64,000 nucleotides of DNA from Aedes albopictus (Eukaryota > Arthropoda > Insecta > Diptera > Culicidae), in the NCBI RefSeq assembly GCF_035046485.1, contig NC_085138.1, positions 276,129,694-276,193,693 on the forward strand, given 5' to 3'. This document shows positions 31,879 through 42,200 of the stretch, piece after piece. Both the position numbers and the translations under genes were made by a program. Within the stretch, counting starts at the first letter, position 1. Each line of letters begins with the position of its first letter. Below the pieces are notes generated by a model, which was not told the DNA's origin, searched no databases, and saw only the letters and a list, made by a program, of their open reading frames with translations.

Positions 31879-32504
31879 TGTTGCGGTGTACAACATCGAG
31901 TCCAGTCCGCCGCTGCTGGCATCCCGGTTATAATATATTGCAGATAGGGCACGGGGAAATGATTTGATGACGGTAGAACAATGGATGTGTTTGGCTGGTA
32001 GATAGAAGTTGAATTGATTGTAAAGATAAACACACAACGATAAGGAAAGTGCAGATAGAACGTAGAAAAGTAATTAGTTTTCAAATTGAATTTTTGTATG
32101 TTTTCCTGCAGTAAATCGTATCTGTAAGTAGTATTTATATTAAGGTTCAAACACAAATTAATTCCAAGACCGTTTGTTAGGAAGTAGTCGCTATCGATAT
32201 AGTGCGCATTTCAATAGCAACATTGGGCTTAGCTAGGGTAACCAGTACGTGAGTAAGTACCACCGATGAAGAATTATTCGCGACATTAAGCTTGCTTTTT
32301 GAACACAGGTACTACGAAATACGAGTTGCGAAACATCTTTGGGATAGGTGGCCCGCATGACTTGGAGATCTGGGTGACCAATGTATGGTAAATTTGTTTA
32401 TTATTCCTAAATTTAAGCTAATGAATACATCAGCTTTTAGCATATCAACACTGGAAAACACCGGCGTGTGTGTCTCAAAAGAACCCGAAAAACTCCTCCC
32501 AACA
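31879..32504 (+). repeat. BEL/Pao LTR 3
   Basis: Third copy of the 626-bp LTR. It is followed directly by the GTCAA duplication (32505-32509) and then by the foldback sequence that was continuous before insertion. Confidence 0.93.
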
Positions 32505-32509
32505 GTCAA

Positions 32510-33298
32510 ACTTATCACTGTTTTTTTACCCTTATTCGAAAGATTATTGAATTTTCTATCAAATGTCATCTTTCAACCGATTGATTAAGTTGAATAACTA
32601 AGTTTTCTAGAGCAAAATAGCTAAAAATAGCGTGTTTTTATTGGTTTTTGTCAATTATCTTTGAAAAATGCGTAATAAATTAAAATTCTTTCTTTGGCAA
32701 AGTTGTGGCCCCTGTTCCACTCTACAATTCGTTCTTTGGCATCAAACTTCTATCTCTTATCGTTTTCTTTCCATTTCGATTTAAACGTCGCATTTCAGAT
32801 CATAAATTTGCAATCGTCATGGTAAGCACCTTTTTGCGCACTGTGCCGCACATTTAAATAAAAATTGCAAGAAAATGATAAGAGTAAGAAGTTTGGCATC
32901 AAAGAACGAATTGTAGAGTGGAACAGGGGCCACAACTTTGCCAAAGAAAGAATTTTGATTTATTACGCATTTTTCAAAGATAATTGACAAAAACCAATAA
33001 AAACACGCTATTTTTAGCTATTTTGCTCTAGAAAACTTAGTTATTCAACTTAACCAATCGGTTGAAAGATGACATTTGATAGAAAATTCAATAATCTTTC
33101 GAATAAGGGTAAAAAAACAGCGATAAGTTTGACCATTTTAAAGTTATAGCCAGTTAAGGCAATAAGAGTCAAAAACATGGGGAGTTCAATAACTACGTAA
33201 CGGTTGAGATTTGACCATATGCGTAGAACAATTTTTTTCACCATTTATGGTCCTCTATCACCCTTTAAAAAGTTTGCACTCATGAACCTAACACCCTG
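32510..33298. repeat. Foldback arms and spacer downstream of the BEL array
   Basis: 32510-32780 is the inward part of the left arm and about 32870-33298 is the right arm. They pair over several hundred bases, for example GTTGAATAACTAAG with CTTAGTTATTCAAC. The short spacer between them shows no feature. Confidence 0.85.
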
Positions 33299-33410
33299 TA
33301 TATGCAAAAATTTTAAGTTTGCGATATTTGCCGCAAGGCTGCGCTGTAAGCTTTTAATGATGAAACCCTTTGGTATTATTGTAGGTGACTATATGACAAA
33401 CAATTATGTC

Positions 33411-34663
33411 AGTTCTGCCGCAGCGGTCGTCGAGTATAGACGGATGCTTGTGTGCTCTTTGCTACTCGGTTTTGCTTTGTCCTCCGCTGTTGTTTCAGCA
33501 GTGTTATCAAGCGCGCTTTGTTCCCGTTTATTCGCTTTGGCTTCGACAAGTTGGTGCTTTTTTTGTCGTCGAAGTTAGCACCACATAATTGAAATGAGTG
33601 ACATTGTAAATACAGCACAATTTCGGTTCCCTCCCGGCAGCCGCCGACTGTCGGGGGAAGAAATTGCTCAATTCATAAAGCAGTTGGATGCAGATCCAAT
33701 GCTTATGGAGACGGCATACAAAACAGCAAACGACCGGTCACTATTTGTCAAGTTTGTTAACTTGGAAGCAATGATGGATGCGTTAAAAAGGAACTCGGAG
33801 CCGCGAAAATTCACCTACAAAAATGGTGAATCTATCGTGGTACGTATGTGTATCGCTGGTACCAACATGCAATACGTTCGCGTTTTTGATCTGCCGCCGG
33901 AGTTGAGCGACAATAATCTTGCACAGTTGCTAGGATCGTACGGACATGTGGATCGTGTGATACGCGAAAAATTCCCCGCGGACTTGGGACTGGACCATAT
34001 GTTCACCGGTGTTCGCGGTGTGTACATCGACGTGAAGCAGGAGATACCGCCGTCGATCGAAGTACTCAATCGAAAGGGTAGGATTTTCTATAGTGGACTC
34101 AAAAACACTTGTTTTTCGTGTCAACAAACGGGGCACCGACGGGACTCTTGCCCGCAGCGTGTAACTAGGAACAAGCGACTACAGGAACCATCAAGTTCGC
34201 ACTCATACGCCGCCGTAGTATCAGGAAAAGTAACTGAAGAATTGTCTTCGGAAACAGTAGCGGAAAGTGAAATTATTGAGATTTTGGAAGAAGAAATTAC
34301 GGAGCAGCCTACGGACCTGGTTGAAGAGCAGCAATGGGAAACAATCGTTTGTGAAACCGCAGCTGATGCAGACAAGGAGATACGCCGGAAAGAAGCTATA
34401 AAGGCATTGGAAGAAGTAGCAAAGGCTATCACGGAAGCGATGGCGAATCCACAGGCCGCTCAGCGTCGTGCCCAGTTCGCTACTAGGTCGGATTCTAGTT
34501 CCGGATCTACACCGAGGAAGAAATGCGCTCGCAGGACCCATTATTAGTGTTTTTTTTTTACATGAATTGTATTTTAGAATAACAAATTATTCTTTGCGAC
34601 TCTCGGCTCAGTAGAGTTATCAATTAAACAAGCGAGCCTTTAATAAATAAATTGGATAAAAAA
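33411..34663 (+). mobile_element. ORF1-only LINE-like retrocopy (half-LINE)
   Basis: A 1.25 kb insert carries a 5' leader, one ORF, an AATAAA signal (34643) and a short poly(A), and is flanked by AAACAATTATGTC on both sides (33398-33410, 34664-34676). The duplication and poly(A) show target-primed reverse transcription by a LINE machinery, but no endonuclease or RT frame is present. The arrangement is like mammalian HAL1 (half-L1) elements. It could also be a retrocopied, internally deleted LINE transcript. Confidence 0.75.
33594..34547 (+). CDS. Gag-like ORF1 protein with RRM-like fold and CCHC knuckle
   Basis: An intact 317-codon frame. The N-terminal half has an RRM-like stretch (YVRVFDLPPELSDNNLAQLL), followed by one CCHC zinc knuckle: C173, C176, H181, C186 in CFSCQQTGHRRDSC. 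An acidic segment (EIIEILEEEITEQPTDLVEE) and a basic C-terminus (RKKCARRTHY) follow. Such proteins bind element RNA and form the ribonucleoprotein that is reverse transcribed. The start is the first ATG after a leader of about 180 bases. I recognise the type from mosquito LINE-associated ORF1/gag proteins but cannot name the clade. No frame-breaking change, so it may be young. Confidence 0.8.
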   Translation: MSDIVNTAQFRFPPGSRRLSGEEIAQFIKQLDADPMLMETAYKTANDRSLFVKFVNLEAMMDALKRNSEPRKFTYKNGESIVVRMCIAGTNMQYVRVFDLPPELSDNNLAQLLGSYGHVDRVIREKFPADLGLDHMFTGVRGVYIDVKQEIPPSIEVLNRKGRIFYSGLKNTCFSCQQTGHRRDSCPQRVTRNKRLQEPSSSHSYAAVVSGKVTEELSSETVAESEIIEILEEEITEQPTDLVEEQQWETIVCETAADADKEIRRKEAIKALEEVAKAITEAMANPQAAQRRAQFATRSDSSSGSTPRKKCARRTHY

Positions 34664-34738
34664 AAACAATTATGTCGAAGACCGCATAGTGATATGACGC
34701 CTGTTATAAAAGTTATACGCTAGATAAAGTAAGGCGAG

Positions 34739-34918
34739 TGTGGAGCGGACCTGGTGTGATGGTTAGAACACTTGACTATCACGCCGAGGACCTGGGATCG
34801 AATCCCACTCCCAACAAACTCACAAAATGTGAGTTCTTCCTTCGGAAGGGAAGTAAAGCGTGGGTCCCGAGATGAACTAGCCTAGGGCTAAAAATCTCGT
34901 AAATACAGAAAAAAAATG
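34739..34918 (+). mobile_element. tRNA-derived SINE, third family
   Basis: The head GGAGCGGACCTGGTGTGATG and box B-like GGATCGAATCCC are tRNA-like, and the tail is A-rich. AGGCGAG is duplicated at both ends (34732-34738, 34919-34925). The same family is found at 54235-54658. Confidence 0.78.
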
Positions 34919-35035
34919 AGGCGAGCCATAAAGGTTGTTTTTCCAGTACATGTAAAGAAATAATATCAATAATGAATATATAACTTTTCTCACAGGCTTT
35001 TCTTTGCGGCCTTCGAAAAAGTTGTTTGGAATATA

Positions 35036-36690
35036 CAGGGGATGGCCAAAATGTATGGGATAGGCAACTTTTTTTTCTCTCACAAAAAAGTTCAACATGC
35101 TATAACTTTTCATAGAGTGCATCAAAAAATCTCAAATTTTGACTGCTTATCAACCTGTTATATGTGTATTATTGGTACAAATTTCGGCTCGATTGAATAA
35201 TTTTTCGCGAAATTAGAACCGTTCGGGTAAAACACTATTTTTTAGACAACTCATTTTTGAGCTGTCATATCTCGGAAAACAGTGTACTTAATTGAATGAA
35301 ATTTTGAACGTACCGTGATTTCGGGTGAAATTGATCACTTTTCGTAGTTTTTGGCGAATAATTTTTGAATACTTATTGATATAGATAAATTTAATGCTTA
35401 AAAACAAGTACGACCATGTTTTTCATCAGTCAACAAGGTCAAAAATTCTACTGCAAGTCATTTTATTACAAAAAATATCATTTGAAATAAAAAATCAAAA
35501 ATTTTGATTTCGGGGTGAAATTGATCAGTCAGTGAAATGATATTGTAAGTGCTGAAAATATGTTTTCCTCCTGAATTAATCACCCCGAAAGCGAAAAGCT
35601 GTGCAAATTATTTACAAGTTTACTAAATTTTAAATTATTTAAGTTTAATGTTTAATAAATCTTAAGAAAACGCCTGAAAGTATGCAATTTCCATACTAAG
35701 TATGATATAACTTCCGGAAAAATACAATTTTATGGATAAATTTCAATATTATTGCACTTTCAATGACGAAATCGGGTTTAGCGAATACTTGGCAGCTAGA
35801 AACATTCATTCGAATGTTCATTACATTTGCGATACAGTTACGGTAACAAAAGTTTTAAAGTGTCTTTAAATTTCGCATGACAGGCAGATCCGGAAAATAT
35901 TGAATTTTATACAGAAATATGTGACTAATTGACTGTAAAACATGTAAACTCATCATTCAATAACTCTTGAGCCTGATGATGAACATTTTTCACAAATTGT
36001 TTTAAGTTTAAAGCGTTATTTTTAACAAATAAAAATGGCCCTCTCGTCAATCAATTTCACCCCACTGATCAATTTCACCCGAAATCATGGTACACTAACA
36101 ATATACAAATGCTTCACAAACTATTAAAACATAAATACTTTTTGAACGTTGAAATAAGTTATCATGGATTGACACTTTTCAGATTTTTCTCGAAAAATGT
36201 ATTTTTTTTAAGTCAATGTCAATAAATTTTAGTGTTGATGTCCAAAGATTTTCCACTTCTGTTCTCAAGTTATCTTTAATCAGATATTTTAGAGCCTGTT
36301 TAGATTGAAGGAAGAACACATTTAGTAATTTTTGTGTGGTATTGTAAATTTGAATTATTTTCCTCTATATGGGTAAAAATTTCAACCCGGTATAACTTAA
36401 TTCGCCTTGGGAAAATATTACATTTTATAACGTTGTATTAAGTATCAATATATAGTTGATAAACGTTAAAAAATTCATTCAATTCGGTTCACTGGTTTCC
36501 GAGATATGACAGCTCAAAAATGAGTTATCAAAAAATAGTGTTTTACCCGAACGGTTCTAACTTCGCGAAAAATTATTCAAATTTGTACCAATGATGCACA
36601 TATAACAGTCAAAATTTGAGATTTTTTGATGCACTCTATGAAAAGTTGAATTTTTTGTGGGAGAAAAAAAGTTGCCTATCCCAAACATTT
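35036..36690. mobile_element. Long-TIR MITE split by another MITE
   Basis: About 220-bp arms face each other (35045-35290 and 36485-36690), sharing CGAACGGTTCTAA and TGAGCTGTCATATCTCGG or their complements. The left end is CAGGGGATGGCCAAAATG after TA; the last bases of the right end have decayed. Without the inner element it is about 0.88 kb. Non-coding. Confidence 0.72.
35313..36090. mobile_element. 778-bp TA-type MITE, nested
   Basis: 25-bp inverted ends differ at one base: CCGTGATTTCGGGTGAAATT on the left and AATTTCACCCGAAATCATGG on the right. TA flanks both sides (35311-35312, 36091-36092). It sits inside the long-TIR MITE. No transposase frame, so it depends on a mariner-like enzyme from elsewhere. 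Confidence 0.82.
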
Positions 36691-36913
36691 ATCATTAAAC
36701 GCTTACAGCGCCACCTATCGGCAAAAATGTAAAACTTAAATTTTCTTAGCCACGTTTTCCCATACAAACTTCAAGCACTTTGGGCGCCCCCTTAGGCTTA
36801 ATCGATTTTGCTCAAATTTTGAACGTTGCTTGTGGAAGTCCAAAACAATTGATTCAGGAGGTAAGGCTTAACATTTTTCAATATTCTTGTTTTTCATATA
36901 AGTGTGGGCCACC

Positions 36914-37359
36914 TTAGTGAGCATGCTATGGAAATGGCGCAAACTATCAATTCATTGCTAATTTGATCAAAATTAACTATTTACCATTCACGTTAGCTAA
37001 TTCTTCAATATGGCGACGATTATAATTAGCGAAAATAAAACTAAAGCAAGTTTACTTTTATGATGACCGCAATAAACCTAGCAGTGTCGTAGTTTCCGCT
37101 TTTCCACCAACAGATGTCGTTACTAATAGAAGGGATCGCCATCTGTTGAGAGTTTGAACAGTTTTATTGTGGCAATAATGAATGCCAGAACGTTTACATA
37201 CCGGAGAGTTTTGTTTACTTTTAAAATCTGGCTTCATGAATATCTTCAAGTATAGTATACTATAAAACATTTCATCAATGGTTTTCATAAAAGAAGCCAT
37301 AAAACTGTGAGTTTTAATTATTGCTGTAATGAAACCCCAATAAAAAACAAACAATATGG
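36914..37359. other. Unassigned AT-rich sequence
   Basis: It contains a small inverted pair, CAACAGATGTCG and CGCCATCTGTTG (about 37108-37150), likely a tiny foldback relic. Nothing else recognised. Confidence 0.35.
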
Positions 37360-38950
37360 ACAATATCCAGAAAATTGGTCATAACTCGGGAACGGAAAAC
37401 TAATTTTCATTTTGTTTTTTTTTTTCGAATTGCTGAGAAAATTTGCTTACGATTTCACAAAAACGTGTCTACGATGCTTCGTTCTTAAGTTAAGTTTTCA
37501 AAGAAACGGCTCATATAGCTGCTATAATTATATGAACAATTTCTACAAAATTGGTCATATTTCAGGAACGGAGAAAAACCACATCTTGTAAATTTTACAG
37601 AGTATATATTCCTTTCAAGAGTATTTTTTTGGAACTTTGCGAACTTCGAAAATAGTTTTTCCGACTGTTTCCAACCGATTTTCCTCAACAGTGGAAAATT
37701 TTGTGGAAAACAATTTTTATTTTGTATTTTTTTTTCCACTGGAGTTTTCCGGAAAATTAGGCGACACTGATTTTTTTTTCAATTTAGTTCTTGTTCTTAT
37801 ATATTCCTCTGAAAAAAAAATCATTAAATTCTGAGAACCTTTGTAACAATTTGTACGATAAAAAAAATCTCCATATGCCAGTCCAAGGCCGAAGTAGATC
37901 AAACAGGCAACAATGACCATATAATATAGGCTAACATGGTCATTTTCACATAATTGACCATAACTCAGTAACGAGGAAAAAGTACATTCCAAAAATTTCA
38001 GCGATCAAAGCTTATAAAATTACATTCCCAAAAATATTTTTTTGAAAATTTCCCACGAGTTCGGACATAGTTTTTCCGTTTTTTTTTATGAATTTTCTCA
38101 ACAGTGGAAAACTTTTTCCACTTCATATTTTTTTAGATTCCTGAGAAAATACCCGAGCAAAGTACAATAACTGAGCAGTAACAAACTGATAACTAGTGTT
38201 CGCTCCAGAACTCATTGTACGATTTTGTGTTATCAACTTGGTAGTTCATGTTACCATTACCTGTCAAACTGGGGGCATCATCGTCGACAACAACAACGGT
38301 AGTTAGTTATCAATGACCGTTGCAAATATCTTTCTGATAACAAAATAAGTTTTCAATTGGACAAAATTGAGAGATGTACAGAAGTTGTTATCAGTATGCC
38401 TTTTATGATAACATAATGAGATATTTTATTGGTATCACGGATATACTTGGTTGTTATCATGTTTGTTATGTTGCCTGCTTATTCAGCCTCAATGAAAACA
38501 AATTTAGTTAATTGTTTTTGATATCAGATAACACAGTATGTTATCCGGTTGTTATGAAACTATGCTCGGGTATGCTTTCATTTTCATTAAAAAGCTTTGT
38601 TTCTACGATGCTTTGTTCTTGAGTTATGATTTTTCAAAGAAAAGACTTTTATGGCACATTTTTCAACAAAATTAATCATAAATCAAAAACGAAAAAAAAG
38701 TGCTTTCCAAAAATTTCAGCGATTAAAGCTTATGAAATAACCTTCTCAAAAATATTTTTTGCGAAAATTTTCCACGAGTTCGGGCATAGTTTTTCCAGCT
38801 TTTCTGTACGAATTTTCTCAACTGTGGAAAATTTAGTGGAAAACTGATTTCTGAGAAAATTGGCTTTCATTTTCTAAAAAAAACTTTGTTTCTACGATGC
38901 TTCGTTCTTGAGTTATGATTTTTCAAAGTAAGTAGTGCCAGGGGAAAACA
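37360..38950 (+). repeat. Degenerate tandem repeat array (about 0.2-0.4 kb units)
   Basis: At least four diverged units repeat the same order: CTACGATGCTTCGTTCTT, GGTCATAACTC-like, CCACATCTTG, TTTTCCTCAACAGTGGAAAA, CTGAGAAAATT. Another unit stands alone at 15830-16200. One unit is opened by the MITE at 38152-38570. Non-coding. Confidence 0.72.
38152..38570. mobile_element. 419-bp TA-type MITE in the repeat array
   Basis: The ends are CCCGAGCAAAGT and ACTATGCTCGGG, with TA on both sides (38150-38151, 38571-38572). Removing it joins CTGAGAAAA to TATGCTTTCATTTTC, matching the uninterrupted neighbour units. Confidence 0.8.
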
Positions 38951-40560
38951 AAAAAAAATCCACCTGAGTTTTCCGGGAAAATAGACGACCCTGAATTTTC
39001 CTCAATTTTTTTATGTTCATATATCCATGAGCCCTCTGCCTGTGGAAAAAGTTTCATGAAAATCTGAGACCCTTCGGCCCAATTTGTACGATAATAAAAA
39101 AAATGTCCAGCTTGATGCTCAACTTTATACGGGTCAGAACAGACACAGAGCATAAATGACATAAGTGACCACCGAAAGTTTTCCAGAGCCGGTTTCAGGT
39201 TACCTGTCGAAAGTGGGCAAATGTGAGAACAAAATGTATTTTTGAACACATAAGAAAGGCACCGGCACTGCAGGTTGGATTAATTAGGATTTTCTTATTT
39301 GTAAATGCATCTCATGCAATTATTGGAATACGGTGTAGCAATAAACGAAAAGGAAAAGGCATAAAAACTAAAACAAATCATAAACATGTCTCCTCCGCAA
39401 CGCATCTAGGGCAAAGTAAATCAAATCGCACGGAGCTGGAATCGTTTGCAGCCAGCTCGATGCGCCTTGAATAGTTGCAAACTTGCCAAGCCACCGTGCT
39501 CGTTGCAGCTGTCGTCATCATCGTTGTCAGCATCGTCGTCAAAATCTCCACTAGATCCCGATGGCGCAGATAATGGCCATAAACAGTGCAAAGAGAGACG
39601 ACTATGAAAGCCATCCCGCGAAAGGAAAAAAAAAAACGAAGGGGCAAGACATACTGTCCGAGTGACCCATCTATGAAGCGATCTTTCGTCTGGATTGCCC
39701 GGTTTTGGAGTAAAAGTTTTCCATTCCTTCCGTTCCGCGGTCGACGTCGTCGTCGTCACGCGTTCTTCCCCCGCGCACGAGCTCACCTACATATTGATAT
39801 GGATGCACGGCGAATCCCAACCATTCAGCCAGCCAGTCAGCCGCGTGCCGCGAGAAGACTATCGTTTTCTGTTTTCCAATAGACTTTACAGTTAGGTTTA
39901 CCTTGATGGCAGGCCTCACTCAATTGAAGTGTCCATCTTACGTCCGCCGTACGAAATGGACGAATCAACCTCGACGAGAAAAGCATTCAAGAAGCTGACA
40001 ATCAATCGATTGCGCAAAATCATCCCGACCCGACTAGAGTGAGAAGGGGGGGGGGGACTATGCTGCATGAACTTGAACTTTGCGCCCTCGGCGGTCCGTG
40101 CAGAAGCACCAAAACAAAATGCTTTACCGACACACGAGGTGGAGTTTTAATGATCAGGTTTGACGGGGAAGCTTGCCTGTGTCTACGGTTTTATATGTTG
40201 TTCAAATATCTATAATCACGCAGAGGCGTGAGCGAGTTGTCCCGGTTCCGTCGGTTTGGACTTAATTTGCATGGTGAAGGCAACTACAGCATGGTTTTTA
40301 GATCAAAAGAGAGATGATAGTTGCAGAGCAGGATTTTATGAGTGACCAATACTAATTTGGAAATTCGACCGTTTTTGTATTTTTTCGGAATGAAAATTTA
40401 AAATAGCCTAAGGGTCAACAAGTGAGGCTTTTAGTCTCGAGAAAAACTTTCATAGCGCAAACAAATTAACATTGCAAAAGAATATTTCTCACAAAACCAT
40501 AAAAGTGAATAAAAACCATATGCTCCAGCCAAATTATCGCACTAAATGACGCTGTTGTGG
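38951..40560. other. Unassigned region, locally GC-richer
   Basis: 39380-40300 is less AT-rich, has CG-rich words and lacks recognised repeats, so it may be host sequence such as an intron or flanking DNA. Frames on both strands overlap and none shows a domain. A run of G occurs near 40048. Confidence 0.3.
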
Positions 40561-40569
40561 GAGTAAATT

Positions 40570-40842
40570 TTTCTTCTTCTTCTTTATGGCTCAACGTCCG
40601 CACTGGGACTTGGCCTGTCTCGCTTCAACTTAGTGTTCTTTGAGCACTTCCACAGTTATTAATTGAAGGGCTTTCTTCTCCTGCCATTGCATGAATTTGT
40701 ATATTGTGAGGCAAGTACAATGATACACTATGCAAGGGAGTCGAGAAAAGATTCCCGACCGGAACGGGAATCGAACCCGCCGTCTCCGGATTGGTGATCC
40801 ATAGCCTTAACCACTAGGCTAACTGGAAACCCCAGTTAGCGT
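40570..40842 (-). mobile_element. tRNA-derived SINE, complete copy
   Basis: On the minus strand it reads GTTAGCCTAGTGGTTAAGG (box A region), GGTTCGATTCC (box B) and an AAGAAGAAG tail. GAGTAAATT is duplicated at 40561-40569 and 40843-40851. Same family as 11702-11952 and 54138-54842. Confidence 0.87.
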
Positions 40843-40852
40843 GAGTAAATTG

Positions 40853-42200
40853 TAACACCGAAATCTACGAACAAGGCATGTCCAGGGATTACTCCAGTAA
40901 TTCCTGCAATAATTCCTCTACCTACAGGAATTGCTCCAGAGGCTACTTTTAGTCCTGAGCAAGCACCCATGGCGGTGCAAAGAGCCGAATTGAAAGATCT
41001 CCATCCTGGGCGATTGCCAGCCCTCGCCTTGATCTGTGGCGAGGACAAATTTATATCCACTTTCTTCATTTCCTTGTTGAGGCTGCGTCGCCATGAGCCT
41101 CTGGGTCTGCCTCTGCTGCGATGTCCTACTGGTTTCCAATCTAACACTTGTTTGCAGATTTCGTTCCCGCCCCTACGTAGAGTGTGGCCGACCCACCTCC
41201 ACCTCCTGAATTTCTGTCGCTATCGGCTTTTGATGACATCGATGATGCAGCTCTACATTGGACATCCAATTATGAGGCCACCATGCACGAATTATATACC
41301 ACAGGCACTGGCGGAGCCAGCTTTTTCTTTTTTCTTACTCACTCTCCTAAACATATACGAGAGAGAGTGGGATGAAAGAGGAGGCAAGCTGCCCCCTCTT
41401 CTATCTTTCTCTTTCTCGTGTATGTTTAGGAGAGTGAGTAAGAGAAATGAAAATGCTGGCTTCGCCAATGACCGCAGGTATGTATTGATGAAGACCTGCA
41501 GCCGTGGAGAACACTCCACTGATACACACCAAGTTTCCCTGGCGTACAGCTACTCATATTTCACGTTCGAGTTGAAAATTCGGATTTTGGTGCATCGACT
41601 AATCTGATTGTTTTCCATACATTTCTTAAACTCGCAAATGCAGCCCTCGCGCCTTCTTGATCCGTGCACCTATGTCTTGGTGCCACCATCAGCCACCTGA
41701 CTACCAAGATATTGGAAGCTTTCAACAATCTTCACTGCTTGCCCAGCTACCGAGAAGCTGGAAAGGTTGGCCGTGTTTACATCCAACGATTTGGTCTTGT
41801 TGACTTTGATGGTGAGACCTGTTGCCGAGGAGTGATCGGCAAGCTCATCAAACTTACTCTGCATATCAGAGTGCCGTTGAGCTAAGAGAGCAACATCATC
41901 AGCCAGTTCGAAGTCATTTGGTGCTCCAAGGTAAAGGGCTGCCACAGCAACCCATGATTTGGTTCACGATCAATCGCACCTACCAAGATCGCATCGATAA
42001 CGATAAGGAACAGTTTTACATTCTTGCCTCACTCCAGCAACGACCCGGATGAGATCGGGCGTGACACTGTTATGCAGTACTCTGCACGAAAATGACCTGT
42101 ACTGTGCTTCAATGAGGCCGATGATTTTCACAGGGCCACCGTTGAGCCTAAAGGGTCCCCATATGTTTTCGTGATTGAAACGGCCGAAAGTTTTTAATCA
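40853..42200 (-). pseudogene. Non-LTR reverse transcriptase fragment
   Basis: On the minus strand the RT parts follow in order: KIIGLIEAQYRSFSCRVLHN, VVAGVRQEC (motif B region), FELADDVALLAQRHSDMQSK (catalytic ADD box), TKSLDVNT, ESFQYLGSQVADGGTK and LQVFINTYLR. After a MITE (41306-41470) come WKPVGHRSRGRPRGSWRRSL and GWRSFNSALCT. The frame changes several times and both element ends are missing. The family is common in insects; I do not assign a clade. Confidence 0.82.
41306..41470. mobile_element. hAT-type MITE in the LINE fragment
   Basis: The ends CACTGGCGGAGCCAGC and GCTGGCTTCGCCAATG are inverted. The flanking 8 bp are ACCACAGG (41298-41305) and ACCGCAGG (41471-41478), one difference. 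An 8-bp duplication and CA-start ends fit hAT elements. Almost the whole 165 bp folds into one hairpin. Confidence 0.83.

Larger units (their letters stand above)
18221..32504 (+). mobile_element. Tandem BEL/Pao retrotransposon array (two copies, three LTRs)
   Basis: The structure is LTR-internal-LTR-internal-LTR with a repeat period of 6829 bp; the middle LTR is shared. GTCAA is duplicated only at the outer borders (18216-18220, 32505-32509). The continuous target sequence is confirmed by the other arm of the host foldback, which reads through this site uninterrupted (complement near 33125-33150). The two polyproteins are identical as translated and the LTRs look identical by eye, so the event is recent or the duplication is an assembly artefact. 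Confidence 0.93.
18051..33298. mobile_element. 0.96 kb foldback element holding the BEL array
   Basis: The ends CAGGGTGTTAGGTTC (18051) and AACCTAACACCCTG (to 33298) are inverted and flanked by TA (18049-18050, 33299-33300). Removing the BEL array and one GTCAA leaves about 0.96 kb. This is almost entirely two arms of about 0.4 kb (18051-18220 plus 32510 to about 32780, against about 32870-33298) around a spacer of about 0.1 kb. No coding capacity. The arms remain very similar, so transcription through the empty site would have given long double-stranded RNA. Confidence 0.82.
17880..36913. mobile_element. MITE inflated to 19 kb by nested insertions
   Basis: The left end GGTGGCCCACACTTATATG (17880) faces CATATAAGTGTGGGCCACC (to 36913). 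The arms match over about 170 bp (17880-18048 and about 36749-36913) and include CTTGAAGTTTGTATGGGAAA. TTAG (or TTA) flanks both ends. Remaining own sequence lies at 33301-33397, 34677-34731, 34926-35033 and 36691-36748, giving an original size of about 0.7-0.9 kb. Everything else between the ends is later insertion. Confidence 0.8.

Noticed and set aside
18221..32504. Endogenous retrovirus
   Set aside because: No envelope frame follows the integrase. The domain order and DUF5641-like end are those of BEL/Pao retrotransposons.
39378..39919. Several overlapping frames of 66-121 codons on both strands
   Set aside because: Mutually overlapping, with low-complexity Asp/Arg runs and no domain.
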